Origin: Hymenobacter amundsenii
GTDB taxonomy: Bacteria > Bacteroidota > Bacteroidia > Cytophagales > Hymenobacteraceae
Length of the DNA stretch: 64,000 nt
Direction: 5' to 3'
Assembly: GCF_002204745.1 (NCBI RefSeq)
Contig: NZ_NIRR01000006.1
Coordinates: forward strand, 88,205 to 152,204
The notes beneath the pieces were generated by a model. That model worked only from the letters and a program-made list of their open reading frames with translations, was not told where the DNA came from and ran no database searches. Both the position numbers and the translations under genes were made by a program. Of this stretch, positions 41,237 to 49,553 are shown one piece after another (within the stretch, counting starts at the first letter, position 1; each line of letters begins with the position of its first letter).

Positions 41237-41599
41237 ATGCCCTACAAAGACCGCGAAATCGAGAAACAGTACTTCACCATCGGCGAAGTGGCCCAGCAGT
41301 TCAACGTGGCCCCCTCGCTGATCCGGTTCTGGGAAACCGAGTTCGACGAGCTGCGCCCCCGCAAAAGCAAGAAGGGCAACCGCCTGTACACGCCCCAGGA
41401 CATCGATATTTTCCGCACCATTTACCACCTCGTCAAGGAGCGCGGCTACACGATACCCGGCGCCCGCGACCTGCTCAAGCAGAAAGGCCCCCAGCTCAAG
41501 GAAAAAATCGACGTGATTCAGAGCCTGGAAAAGGTGCGCAAGTTTATGGTGACCATGAAAAAGGAACTAGACGCCATTGGGAAGACACAGCAAGGGTAA
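41237..41599 (+). CDS. MerR family transcriptional regulator
   Basis: The 120-residue protein has the winged-helix MerR DNA-binding head: YFTIGEVAQQFNVAPSLIRFWE then RKSKKGNRLYTPQDIDIF. A helix and a short coiled tail follow, but no metal-binding Cys cluster or effector domain is seen. Small MerR proteins of this kind are conserved in Bacteroidota and lie near growth genes. It should bind a promoter as a dimer; the target is unknown. An AT-rich orphan gene begins 29 bases later. Confidence 0.92.
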   Translation: MPYKDREIEKQYFTIGEVAQQFNVAPSLIRFWETEFDELRPRKSKKGNRLYTPQDIDIFRTIYHLVKERGYTIPGARDLLKQKGPQLKEKIDVIQSLEKVRKFMVTMKKELDAIGKTQQG

Positions 41600-41628
41600 C
41601 ATATAAATACGGAGCCAAACAAATAAAA

Positions 41629-41985
41629 ATGTACTACACCCTGCTCGATGCATTTTTAATATTAATTAAATTTTTTATTCTATTTCTCTTGTTGATTAAC
41701 AATAGAAATAGAATAAAAAACACAATAAATTTTATTGCATTTTTCAGAGGTAAGGAGTTGTCAGAGACTGAATCTAATGCACTTATTCATGAATACAATT
41801 CATTGCCAGGTTTCGTTAAATGGTTTCCAGACAAGAATAGATACGCAGCATTGTATAAACATACAGAATTCTACGCGTTTTATCGAAGTTCAGAGTCGAA
41901 AATCAAATTCTTGATTTATTTATTTACAGCAATATTATTACTATCTTTTTTTATTGATTTTCTGAAATTTATGGCTTATATATAA
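41629..41985 (+). CDS. AT-rich hypothetical membrane protein
   Basis: The 118-residue protein has one N-terminal hydrophobic helix (LILIKFFILFLLLINN) and one near the C-terminus (FLIYLFTAILLLSFFID), with a charged stretch between them (SETESNALIHEYNSLPGFVKWF). Base composition is about 25-30% GC, far below all neighbours, and codon use is AT-ended throughout, so the gene is very likely foreign. No family is recognised. It lies between the MerR regulator and dprA. Confidence 0.65.
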   Translation: MYYTLLDAFLILIKFFILFLLLINNRNRIKNTINFIAFFRGKELSETESNALIHEYNSLPGFVKWFPDKNRYAALYKHTEFYAFYRSSESKIKFLIYLFTAILLLSFFIDFLKFMAYI

Positions 41986-42129
41986 AATATCATATTTAAA
42001 AAGCAAAAATACACACTCTTCATTGCTCTTTTCGGAAACTATTTTCAACTCCAAGCTCCTTCTCTGAATTTCAAATCGTTCCTTGGCAATAAGCATCAGC
42101 AATATTTACTAGGCGCTACTTATTATATT

Positions 42130-43269
42130 ATGCTGATTGCCCCCCCTGACGATACCCTCCTCCACGAAGTCGCCCTGACGCTGTTCCCGAACGTGGGCCC
42201 GCAGCTCACGCGGCAGCTGATGAGCTACGCGGGCTCGGCCCGCAACGCGTTGCACCTGCCGGCCGGCAAGCTGCTGAAGATTCCGGGCGTGGGGCCGGCT
42301 ACGGTGGCCATCCTGACCGGCAAGCCGCGCGCCGAGGCCCTGAACCAAGCCGAAGCGGCCGTGCGCAGGGCTGAGAAAGAGGGTGTCCAACTCCTGTTTT
42401 ACACGAGCAAGCAGTTTCCAACCCGCCTCAAGCAGCTACCCGATGCGCCGGTGCTGCTCTACTACCAGGGCACGGCCGACCTCAACCAGCCCAAAACCCT
42501 GGCCCTGGTGGGCACCCGCCAAGCCACCGACTACGGCCGCGAACAAACGGAACGGCTCATCAAGGGTATTGCCCCACACCGCCCCCTAATTGTGAGTGGC
42601 CTGGCCTACGGCATCGACATTGCCGCCCACCGCGCCGCCCTGCAGGAAGGACTGGAAACGGTAGGCGTGATGGCCACGGGCCTCGATGTGCTCTACCCGA
42701 CCATCCACCGCAAAACGGCCGAGAAGATGCTGACCCAGGGCGGTTTACTTACCGAATTTCCCTTCGGCACCCCGCCCGACAAGTACAACTTCCCGTCGAG
42801 AAACAGGATTATTGCGGGCCTGTCGGATGGTACGGTGGTCGTAGAAGCCGCCAAAAAAGGTGGCGCCCTCATCACGGCCGACCTGGCCCAGGGCTATGAC
42901 CGCGACGTGCTGGCGTTGCCGGGCCCCCTGGGCTCGGCCGCTTCAGAGGGCTGCCATGAGCTCATCAAGAACAACAAGGCGGCTCTCTACTCCGAGCCCC
43001 GCGACATTGAGCAGCTCCTCAACTGGGACCTGGCCCTGCACCTGAATGGCCGGCCCAAAGCTCCCACCACCTACGATCCGCTGGACTTCACGACGGAAGA
43101 ATTCAGCATCGTGATGGTGCTGCAAGCCGCGCCCAACCGCGAAGAACAGCTGGATACACTGGCCTGGAAAGCCCAATTGCCGGTGCATCAGGTAGCCGGG
43201 CTGCTGCTGGGGCTGGAATTTCGGGGCATCGTGAAAGCCCTGCCGGGTAAACGGTTTGCGCTGGTTTAG
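42130..43269 (+). CDS. dprA: DNA-processing protein DprA
   Basis: The 379-residue protein binds incoming single-stranded DNA and loads RecA in natural transformation. Features in order: a helix-hairpin-helix near residues 46-62 (KIPGVGPATVAIL), the Rossmann-like DprA domain with ALVGTRQATDYG (from ~126), SGLAYGIDIAAHRAAL and FPSRNRIIAGLSDGTVVVEA, and a C-terminal winged helix ending LPGKRFALV. It suggests competence potential. No other com genes are in the window. Confidence 0.96.
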   Translation: MLIAPPDDTLLHEVALTLFPNVGPQLTRQLMSYAGSARNALHLPAGKLLKIPGVGPATVAILTGKPRAEALNQAEAAVRRAEKEGVQLLFYTSKQFPTRLKQLPDAPVLLYYQGTADLNQPKTLALVGTRQATDYGREQTERLIKGIAPHRPLIVSGLAYGIDIAAHRAALQEGLETVGVMATGLDVLYPTIHRKTAEKMLTQGGLLTEFPFGTPPDKYNFPSRNRIIAGLSDGTVVVEAAKKGGALITADLAQGYDRDVLALPGPLGSAASEGCHELIKNNKAALYSEPRDIEQLLNWDLALHLNGRPKAPTTYDPLDFTTEEFSIVMVLQAAPNREEQLDTLAWKAQLPVHQVAGLLLGLEFRGIVKALPGKRFALV

Positions 43270-43343
43270 GCTTTCCGGGTAGCCAATAGCCATTGGCCAT
43301 AAGCGTCCGTTTCTCTGGCTAATAGCCATCAGCTTAAACCACT

Positions 43344-44177
43344 ATGTTGCTTTACAACGACACCCTGCACGCCGCCGCTACCTTTTCGTTGCCGCTGCCC
43401 AATCGGGGCCTGTTTTTCAACGATGGTTTTTTCGAGACGATGGTGTGGGCCGGCGGCGCACTACGCTACCAGCCCCACCATCTGGCCCGCATGCACCGCG
43501 CCGCGGCCGTGCTGGGTCTGCCGCTGCCAGCCGCCCTGGCCACACCTGCGGCCCTGACGGCCACACTGGGCCAGTTGGTAGCCGCTCAGCCTATACCGGG
43601 GCTACCTCAGCGAGTGCGCGTCCAGTTCTGGCGGGCGGGAGCCGGCCTGTATACCGCACCGGAACCGGCCGCCACCCAATGGCTGGCCACCGCGCAGCCA
43701 TTCGAGGCCCGCGACACCCCCCTAGCATCGGTTGACTTTGCCACGACCGTGCACGCGCAGCTTTCCCCGGTATCGTTCTGCAAGGGCCCCAACGCCCTGC
43801 TCTATGTGCTGGCGGCCCGCGAACGGGAACAACGAGGTTTGGATGACATAGTACTGCTCTCGGCCCAGGGGTACGTGGCCGAGGCCGGGGCGGCGGCCGT
43901 GGGCTGGATTCGGGACGGCGCCGTGTACGTGCCAGCTGAAGCGGCGGGCGGCGTAGCCGGCACCCGACTGGCGCACCTAAAGGCCGTAGCCGCAACGCTT
44001 GACATTGCTTGGCACGAGGGCCTCTACGAACCCGCTGATATGCTGGCGGCCGAAGCCGTATTTACCGCTAACGTGGCCAGCATACGGCCCGTACTGCGCC
44101 TGGGCACCGTTCGCTTAACTTCCGGCCAACATCCGCTACTAAAGCAGTTGCGGCTAGCCGACAGCGCGGCGGGGTAA
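43344..44177 (+). CDS. Aminotransferase class IV (aminodeoxychorismate lyase / branched-chain type)
   Basis: The 277-residue PLP enzyme starts with a short N-terminal segment and NRGLFFNDGFFETMVWAGG, the fold-type IV entry region, and has a Lys in SFCKGPNALLYVLA that should hold PLP. The later block VAEAGAAAVGWIRDGAVYVP and the DMLAAEAVFTANVASIRPV segment are also typical. By length it could be aminodeoxychorismate lyase (folate) or a related aminotransferase; no pabA or pabB lies beside it, so the step is unassigned. The gene follows dprA at ~75 bases and may share its transcript. Confidence 0.88.
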   Translation: MLLYNDTLHAAATFSLPLPNRGLFFNDGFFETMVWAGGALRYQPHHLARMHRAAAVLGLPLPAALATPAALTATLGQLVAAQPIPGLPQRVRVQFWRAGAGLYTAPEPAATQWLATAQPFEARDTPLASVDFATTVHAQLSPVSFCKGPNALLYVLAAREREQRGLDDIVLLSAQGYVAEAGAAAVGWIRDGAVYVPAEAAGGVAGTRLAHLKAVAATLDIAWHEGLYEPADMLAAEAVFTANVASIRPVLRLGTVRLTSGQHPLLKQLRLADSAAG

Positions 44178-44182
44178 CCCGA

Positions 44183-44380
44183 TCAGGCGCGCCGTAGGTT
44201 GAACCAGCTATCGAAGTACTGCCAGAGGTCGTGCTCCGTGACGTTGTTTTGGCGCAGTACTTCGGCCAGATTCTGGTGGCCGGCATCGAGCGAGTAAAGC
44301 GCTATCCAAGCGCGATGACGGCGGCTTAAAGTAGGTAGAGGACAAGCTAGCACGGAGAAGTTGGTCAGATAGTGATTCAA
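44183..44380 (-). CDS. Small hypothetical protein, paralogue 1
   Basis: The 65-residue reading starts at a TTG and lacks an upstream ATG in frame before a stop, so the start is uncertain. The core SRRHRAWIALYSLDAGHQNLA and LRQNNVTEHDLWQYFDSWFNLRR matches the next small gene (HRAWIALYCLES...LKQNEVTEEDLSHYLESWLELRRR). It appears helical and cytosolic, with no metal site. The function is unknown. Conservation between the two copies supports a real coding sequence. Confidence 0.6.
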   Translation of the reverse strand: MNHYLTNFSVLACPLPTLSRRHRAWIALYSLDAGHQNLAEVLRQNNVTEHDLWQYFDSWFNLRRA

Positions 44381-44464
44381 TCCATCATCCCAACTACGAT
44401 TTTATCTACTGATTTGGATTATGCTAATATACTTGAAATATTCTGTTTCCCGAATTGGGCCAAT

Positions 44465-44653
44465 TCAACGCCGGCCCCTAAATTGGTGGCGCCGCCGTAA
44501 TTCAAGCCAGCTCTCCAGGTAATGGCTCAGATCTTCTTCGGTTACTTCGTTCTGCTTAAGTACCAACTGGCGGTCAGTCGACTGGCTTTCCAGGCAGTAC
44601 AAGGCAATCCAGGCGCGGTGTTCGCGCGGAAGGCCAGAACCGGAAGTGGACAT
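44465..44653 (-). CDS. Small hypothetical protein, paralogue 2
   Basis: The 62-residue protein starts at ATG 44653. It shares HRAWIALYxL, the VTExDLxxYxxSW block and a basic C-terminus with the neighbouring reading, so the pair probably arose by tandem duplication. No domain is recognised. The pair lies between an aminotransferase gene and thyA on the same strand as thyA. Confidence 0.65.
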   Translation of the reverse strand: MSTSGSGLPREHRAWIALYCLESQSTDRQLVLKQNEVTEEDLSHYLESWLELRRRHQFRGRR

Positions 44654-44751
44654 AGCGGGCATAATTGACATGCCATACATACGTTTTTATTCCTATTCGT
44701 AGATTTGAATTTCCCGAAAAGATTTCTCGCGTCAGTCCTGTTTCAGCCCGT

Positions 44752-45546
44752 CTATACCGCCACCGGGGCCTTAATGGCGGGCCAAGGGTCGTAGTTTTCC
44801 AGGGTGAAATCCTCGTACCGAAAAGCAAAAATATCCGTTGCGGCCGGGTTGAGGCGCATAAGGGGGAGCGGGCGGAACTCGCGGGTGAGCTGGAGACGGG
44901 CTTGCTCCAAGTGGTTGCTGTAGAGGTGGGTGTCGCCGCCGGTCCAGATGAATTCGCCGGGCTGCAGGCCGGTCACCTGGGCCATCATGAGCGTGAGCAG
45001 GGCGTAGCTGGCAATGTTGAAGGGCACGCCCAGAAATACGTCGGCCGAGCGCTGGTAAAGCTGGCAGCTCAACTTACCATCGGCCACGTAGAACTGGAAC
45101 AGCGCGTGGCAGGGCGTGAGACGCATGAGCGGCAACTCAGCCACGTTCCAGGCACTCACTACCATCCGGCGCGAGTCGGGCTGGGTGCGCAGCAGGTGCA
45201 CCATCTGAGCAATCTGGTCGATGCTCTGGCCATCGGGAGCCTGCCAGCTGCGCCACTGCTGGCCGTAAATCGGACCCAGCTCGCCGTGCTCGTCGGCCCA
45301 TTCGCGCCAGATGCTTACACCCACTTCTTCCAACGACTGGTTGCTGGTGTCGCCGCGCAGAAACCAGAGCAGCTCGTGGATGATGCTTTTGAGGTGGACC
45401 TTTTTGGTGGTTACCAGTGGGAAGCCCTGCTGCAAATCGAACCGCATCTGGTAGCCGAACACCGACAGCGTACCAGTGCCGGTGCGGTCGGTTTTGCGGG
45501 TGCCATGGTCGAGGATATGCTGGAGTAGGGTGTGGTAGGGGCGCAT
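44752..45546 (-). CDS. thyA: Thymidylate synthase
   Basis: The 264-residue enzyme (same length as the E. coli protein) methylates dUMP to dTMP with methylene-tetrahydrofolate. The catalytic Cys is in [33 protein letters not shown] and [17 protein letters not shown] are family blocks. The start [15 protein letters not shown] is at 45546; upstream in-frame residues are not homologous. A decayed copy of this 5' region lies 1.8 kb upstream at 47.3-47.4 kb. Confidence 0.97.
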   Translation of the reverse strand: MRPYHTLLQHILDHGTRKTDRTGTGTLSVFGYQMRFDLQQGFPLVTTKKVHLKSIIHELLWFLRGDTSNQSLEEVGVSIWREWADEHGELGPIYGQQWRSWQAPDGQSIDQIAQMVHLLRTQPDSRRMVVSAWNVAELPLMRLTPCHALFQFYVADGKLSCQLYQRSADVFLGVPFNIASYALLTLMMAQVTGLQPGEFIWTGGDTHLYSNHLEQARLQLTREFRPLPLMRLNPAATDIFAFRYEDFTLENYDPWPAIKAPVAV

Positions 45547-45694
45547 AAGGCAAAGTAGCAGAAGCGTGGGCCGGGCCGGCGGCCGGGCAGCTTGTGAAGC
45601 TATCCTAAAAATAGACGGTCGGCAAAGCAGGAGGCCAAAAGTAGACAATTTGCTACTCGTTCGAAGCAGATTCTTCGCCCCCTAACGGCTCCTG

Positions 45695-46873
45695 TCACGA
45701 CCCTACCTCCTGCCGGCGCAGCACCTTTTCGCACCTTTTCCAGTAGTTGAAGAAGCCGGGGAAGTAGCCGGTCACTTCCGGCACCAGCCAGACGCGGGCG
45801 TCGTGGGTACCGGGGTAGTGGCCCGACGACGGGTGCTGGCGGGTATAGATGGCAGGTACCTGGGCCAGCTGCACCAACTCGGCTACTTCGCCCACGAATA
45901 CCTGCACGCCAGCAATATTGTCGAGGGCCAGTTGCCGGATGAAGGCCAGCACGGCTTCACTCACCGGGAAGCGCCGGAAGTGCGAGGGCTCCAGCAGCAG
46001 CACCCGGTTGGCGGGCTCCTCGGCGCGCCATTGCGGGTCGAGGTGGTAGCTGTGGTAGAGCAGCAGCGGCAGCGCCGGATCAATCACCGGGGCGGGCGTA
46101 ACGGGCAGCGGCGTGGTGAAATCGGGCACGAGGGTGGCCTGAAGCGCTGGGGGCACGGGTAGCGCGGGCAGCTCCTCGTAGGCCACATCGAGGTAGGTGT
46201 GGCGCTGCTGGCTGCCGGTGTAGTGGTTGATGTTTTCCTGGTTGCAGTAGTACTGCTTGCTGGCAAATGCGCCCGCCACCCACTGCCAGCTGCACGTGTT
46301 GCTGGCCAAGTCGCCGTCGAGCAGGTGGTAGTAGAGCCAGGCCGCTGGGGCCGCCCAGTACGCCCGCCCGATGTTGCAGGCCAGGCTGGCCACGTACATG
46401 CGCAGATGGTTGTGCAGGTAGCCGGTGGCGTAGAGGCGGCCGATGTGAGCATCGACGGCCGCAATGCCGGTACTGGCCGCGGGCAGGGCGGCCGGCAGCT
46501 GCCGGTGCTGGACACCGGGCTGGGGCTGGCGCAGATCGGTGAACAGGTCCTCCCCTTTCGCCTCCCACACCCGCTGGAAAAAGTCGCGCCAGCCCAGCTC
46601 ACTGGCCAGCTTCTGCATGTCGTCGAAGGCGAAGCCGCGGGCCAGCAGGGCGTCGTACACCTGCCGGGTACTGATAACGCCCCGGCTCAGGTAGGGCGAG
46701 AGGTAGGTAAGGGCGCCGTTGAGAAAGTTGCGCGAGCGGCCGTAGCGGCCCGGGTCGATGGCCGCCACCCGGGCCAGCACCTCCTCGTAGCGGGTCGGAA
46801 AGCTGATTTCGGGGGCAGCGGCGGCCTCGGGCTGGGCCTGGCCGGCGTGCAGTTTGGGCAGGTGCTTGCTCAT
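45695..46873 (-). CDS. Photolyase/cryptochrome-related FAD-binding protein with permuted domain order
   Basis: The 392-residue protein has an FAD-binding photolyase-like domain first: SFPTRYEEVLARVAAIDPGRYG, YLSPYLSRGVISTRQV, ASELGWRDFFQRVWE, LYATGYLHNHLRMYVAS, LLDGDLASNTCSWQWV and KQYYCNQENINHYTG. A C-terminal alpha/beta region (PLLLYHSYHLDPQW, NRVLLLEPSHF, AVLAFIRQLA, VQVFVGEVAEL) follows and resembles the antenna-binding Rossmann domain that is normally N-terminal. Light-dependent DNA repair or signalling is possible. A DUF2805 gene lies just upstream, a common partner of such proteins. Confidence 0.85.
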   Translation of the reverse strand: MSKHLPKLHAGQAQPEAAAAPEISFPTRYEEVLARVAAIDPGRYGRSRNFLNGALTYLSPYLSRGVISTRQVYDALLARGFAFDDMQKLASELGWRDFFQRVWEAKGEDLFTDLRQPQPGVQHRQLPAALPAASTGIAAVDAHIGRLYATGYLHNHLRMYVASLACNIGRAYWAAPAAWLYYHLLDGDLASNTCSWQWVAGAFASKQYYCNQENINHYTGSQQRHTYLDVAYEELPALPVPPALQATLVPDFTTPLPVTPAPVIDPALPLLLYHSYHLDPQWRAEEPANRVLLLEPSHFRRFPVSEAVLAFIRQLALDNIAGVQVFVGEVAELVQLAQVPAIYTRQHPSSGHYPGTHDARVWLVPEVTGYFPGFFNYWKRCEKVLRRQEVGS

Positions 46874-46899
46874 GGCGGCAGTCGGGCGCGGCAGCCGCG

Positions 46900-47196
46900 C
46901 TACCGCTTGCTGATTTTGTTAAGCGAAATGTTGCGCTGTTGGTCGCTCTTGAAGCCAGTTACATCGGCGGGGCGCAGCGCCCTGTGCTTGGTGGCCCGGC
47001 CGGTCACCCGCGCCCGCCACATCCGGAACGAGGACGCCTTCATTTCGCGGCGCATGAGGGCAATAACATCCTTTTCGGCCAAGCCAAACTGCGCCTCAAT
47101 GGCGTCGAAGGGCGTGCGGTCTTCCCAACCCATTTCAATAACGCGGTCAATGTCGGCAGGAGACAGGATGATGGGTTGCGCGGGATTTTTGGACAT
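46900..47196 (-). CDS. DUF2805 / TIGR03643 family protein
   Basis: The 98-residue protein matches the DUF2805 (TIGR03643) family: IILSPADIDRVIEMGWEDRTPF, FGLAEKDVIALMRREMKASSF and RMWRARVTGRATKHRALR. The basic C-terminus and HTH-like block suggest nucleic-acid contact. The family often lies next to photolyase/cryptochrome-like genes, as here, 26 bases upstream on the same strand; they are likely co-transcribed. The function is unknown. Confidence 0.88.
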   Translation of the reverse strand: MSKNPAQPIILSPADIDRVIEMGWEDRTPFDAIEAQFGLAEKDVIALMRREMKASSFRMWRARVTGRATKHRALRPADVTGFKSDQQRNISLNKISKR

Positions 47197-47323
47197 AAGG
47201 CGGCGGGTTGAATCGGGGCAGCTTCGCCCGGCGCTTGTGCAAACACCGGGTTTCGGCAGATGTTTTCGGCCAGCGGTCTAGCCTCTCCACTACCCAGCTC
47301 AGCAAGCCCAGTGAGAAGCTCTA

Positions 47324-47427
47324 CTGCAAATTGAACCACATCTGGTAGCTGAACACCGGGAGCGTGCTAGTGCCGATGCGGTCGGTTTTGCGGGTGCCGC
47401 AGTCGAGGATGTGCTGGAGCAGAGTAG
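47324..47427 (-). pseudogene. Fragment duplicating the 5' part of thyA
   Basis: About 104 bases align with thyA positions 45429-45532, in the same orientation, with roughly 15 mismatches. On the minus strand the fragment reads [20 protein letters not shown] and then FSYQM, matching [20 protein letters not shown] and FGYQM. No functional start or remainder of the gene is present. It is a remnant of a tandem duplication or recombination event spanning the photolyase block. Confidence 0.8.
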
Positions 47428-47480
47428 TACTAATGAATTGGGGAAAGAAGAACAGGTGGGAGAGATAATAACAGAGAAAA

Positions 47481-47507
47481 CCGCCTAAACACCAAGGCAT
47501 CAGGCGG
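47481..47507 (-). terminator. Hairpin terminator for the downstream end of the lipoprotein gene
   Basis: On the minus strand the stem CCGCCT...AGGCGG ends in a TTTT tract, just after the lipoprotein stop codon at 47530. The short loop is 15 nt. Confidence 0.5.
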
Positions 47508-47529
47508 GTCTTCTACCTAATAACCGCCG

Positions 47530-47898
47530 CTAACGGGCGCTGGCGCTGGTTATTTCAAGGGCGTAATATTTTGATCCAGCTGCCAGGATTTGTCCCGACC
47601 CCGGATGGTCGCGGTAGTTACCACTGAACTCTACCTTCTGTCCTTCGCTTTGCAACGCTTCCGGCAGCCCACAGGCAACCCCGTAGTAGACCGAATCAAA
47701 GGTCCCGGGCACTGCATACCGCACCACGAAGGCATTTAGTGCTGAGTCGAACTTGACCAGCCCCTGCCAGTTGTCGGCCCGCATCCGTATCGGCCCCTCC
47801 GTTGCGCATCCAGCAGGAGATATTCCACAATCCTTTTTACAGCTGCCAAAGCTTAAAAGGGCCATTAGGAGCAGCAGATAGTAACGGTTGTAAAGCAT
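47530..47898 (-). CDS. Hypothetical lipoprotein
   Basis: The 122-residue protein starts MLYNRYYLLLLMALLSFGSC, with a lipobox and Cys20. After KKDCGISPAGCATEG, further Cys residues (Cys at GVACGLPE) suggest disulfides. The small body (WQGLVKFDSALNAFVVRY, YYALEITSASAR) is beta-rich and unrecognised. It is a periplasmic or outer-membrane lipoprotein of unknown function, with its own terminator. Confidence 0.7.
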   Translation of the reverse strand: MLYNRYYLLLLMALLSFGSCKKDCGISPAGCATEGPIRMRADNWQGLVKFDSALNAFVVRYAVPGTFDSVYYGVACGLPEALQSEGQKVEFSGNYRDHPGSGQILAAGSKYYALEITSASAR

Positions 47899-47969
47899 AA
47901 TGTTCAAGACAGGATTGATACTACAACATGAGTTAAACTCTAGTGGCAAAGTTGCATGAGACTCTATTC

Positions 47970-48452
47970 TTAGTTGGCCGGTAGCACCGTGCGCCAGGCC
48001 TCCGTTTCGGCGTATTCCTTCACCACGCGCCCACGCTCCTCCAGAAACGCCCGCAGGTAGCGCCCCAGCACCAACGCATCAACCAGCCGACCCAGCCAGC
48101 CCAGCGGGGAGGCAAACTCAAATACGTCTCGCATCAATGTACCACCCGACTCCTGGGCCTCGAAATAGTGCTCGTGCCGCATGTACTGGAACGCGCCGCG
48201 CTGCATTTCGTCGCAGAAGTAGCGGGGCGCATCCAGCGCGGTTATCTGGCTTGTCAGCGTCTGCCACACGCCGAAGTGGCGGGCCCGGAACGTGACCGAG
48301 TCGCCGAGTTGCAGCACGCCGCTGCGGACGCCGGCCACGATGGTTTCGCCGGTTTGGCGGGTGGAAATGGCGTGCAGGTCCACGCTCAAGGCCCACCGGA
48401 AGCAGCGTTCCGGTGGGGCGTTGATGTGGGTTAGGATTTCGAGGGTGGGCAT
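47970..48452 (-). CDS. SRPBCC (START/Bet v 1) superfamily protein
   Basis: The 160-residue protein has the family opening LEILTHINAPPERCFRWAL and a core LGDSVTFRARHFGVW followed by EMQRGAFQYMRHEHYFEA and LRDVFEFASPLGWLGR, matching SRPBCC proteins related to the YfcH/SulA-associated cell-division inhibitor group. These bind hydrophobic ligands. The ligand is unknown. The gene ends close to the lipoprotein and lies 2 bases from the TonB-domain gene upstream, which suggests co-transcription. Confidence 0.88.
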   Translation of the reverse strand: MPTLEILTHINAPPERCFRWALSVDLHAISTRQTGETIVAGVRSGVLQLGDSVTFRARHFGVWQTLTSQITALDAPRYFCDEMQRGAFQYMRHEHYFEAQESGGTLMRDVFEFASPLGWLGRLVDALVLGRYLRAFLEERGRVVKEYAETEAWRTVLPAN

Positions 48453-48454
48453 TT

Positions 48455-48931
48455 CTATTGTACGATGAACGATACCTTCACTTCTTCCTCGGTAGCCCCG
48501 GCGGCGGGCTCGAACCGTAGCTGCCGGAAAACTCGCCGGGCCTCCTCCTGCAGAGCCGCCTCTCCGACTGCCCCGGCCGGAACAGTGCTGCCGACTACCT
48601 GGGCACTCAGCACATTCCCAGCCTCATCAACGGCAAGGCGCAGGGTTATCACGCCTTCCGTTTGAGCTTTCAGGGCTTCAATAGGCCATTTTATGTTATT
48701 CCCGACAAAGTGCGCGTAGCCTGTAGCCTTAGCTGCCGCTAGCTCGTTGCGGGTGGGTTGGCTAATACCACGCTTCACCAACGGACTTTTCGCCCATAAT
48801 TCCGCGCGGCGCAACGAGTCCTGGTGGCCCTTGGTGCTCGGTGGCGGGGCGGCCACCGGCAGGGCTTCCCACCGATTATAGCTACTCTGCGCCACGGCTG
48901 GTAGGCCCGGCAGCAGCAGCAACAGCAGCAA
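48455..48931 (-). CDS. Exported protein with TonB C-terminal-like domain
   Basis: The 158-residue protein has a signal peptide (LLLLLLLPGLPAVAQ) from a TTG start; no in-frame ATG was found close upstream, so the start is uncertain. The C-terminal ~85 residues match the TonB_C domain: ITLRLAVDEAGNVLSAQVVGS, EARRVFRQLRFEPA and EEVKVSFIV. Without a membrane anchor it may be a periplasmic TonB-related protein rather than a full energy transducer. The gene abuts the SRPBCC gene. Confidence 0.8.
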   Translation of the reverse strand: MLLLLLLPGLPAVAQSSYNRWEALPVAAPPPSTKGHQDSLRRAELWAKSPLVKRGISQPTRNELAAAKATGYAHFVGNNIKWPIEALKAQTEGVITLRLAVDEAGNVLSAQVVGSTVPAGAVGEAALQEEARRVFRQLRFEPAAGATEEEVKVSFIVQ

Positions 48932-49014
48932 GCCTGGCCTACCAGCCGTATTTAGGGAGGAAGGAGTGCGCCAGCAATCTGAGTAGCTTCCAGTCCATAA
49001 TTGTCTGGTAAGTC

Positions 49015-49049
49015 AAATGCCCCATGTGCTTTCCGCGCATGGGGCATTT
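49015..49049. terminator. Hairpin terminator
   Basis: Arms AAATGCCCCATG (49015-49026) and CATGGGGCATTT (49038-49049) are perfect, with a T-tract on one side and A-run on the other. It lies between the two minus-strand genes and probably ends the small Cys/His protein gene. Confidence 0.75.
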
Positions 49050-49073
49050 TCGTTCTTATGATTCCGTAGTTTT

Positions 49074-49325
49074 CTACAACGACTTCCCTACCACCTTGGT
49101 GGCCGGAGCCGGCGTAGCGGCGGCAGTGCTGGCTTTGGCATCCTTTTTCATGCAGCACGAAGGCGTACCGGCCGAACCCATGCTCCCGGCCATATCGCAG
49201 TGGGCTTTGGCTTCGGTAGTGGCGGCCTTCTTGGCTTTCTTGCCTTTGGCGTCCTTCTCACCTTCGTGGGCGGAAGCGGTACCAACGAAAGCAAACAGGG
49301 CGAGGGCGAGCAGGGCGTTTTTCAT
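49074..49325 (-). CDS. Small exported Cys/His-rich protein, likely metal-binding
   Basis: The 83-residue protein starts MKNALLALALFAFVGTASAH, a signal peptide with a cleavage site after ASA. The mature part is Lys/Ala-rich with a cluster HCDMAGSMGSAGTPSCCMKK, holding three Cys, a His and two Met that could bind Cu, Zn or another soft metal. The longer open frame upstream is unlikely because it lacks a signal. Similar short His/Cys-rich periplasmic proteins occur in Hymenobacter-like genomes. The binding is inferred, not tested. Confidence 0.7.
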   Translation of the reverse strand: MKNALLALALFAFVGTASAHEGEKDAKGKKAKKAATTEAKAHCDMAGSMGSAGTPSCCMKKDAKASTAAATPAPATKVVGKSL

Positions 49326-49553
49326 GGGAGGGCAATAAGTAAGAGAGGAAACAAATGGTGGAAACCGGCGGTTGGCTTTCGGCTGCTCTAAAGTAAGCAC
49401 ATAGCGCCGTAATTCCACCCGGTTGCGGGACTTACTTCCGGCTTCCGCCGCCAGATACCCCGCCGCCCCGCGCAGCAGCAGCTTCGTGCTATTTTTGCTC
49501 CCCGATTTGCCAAGCGCAAGCTTCGCTTCGCCTACCTTCGGTTCACGCTCCCT

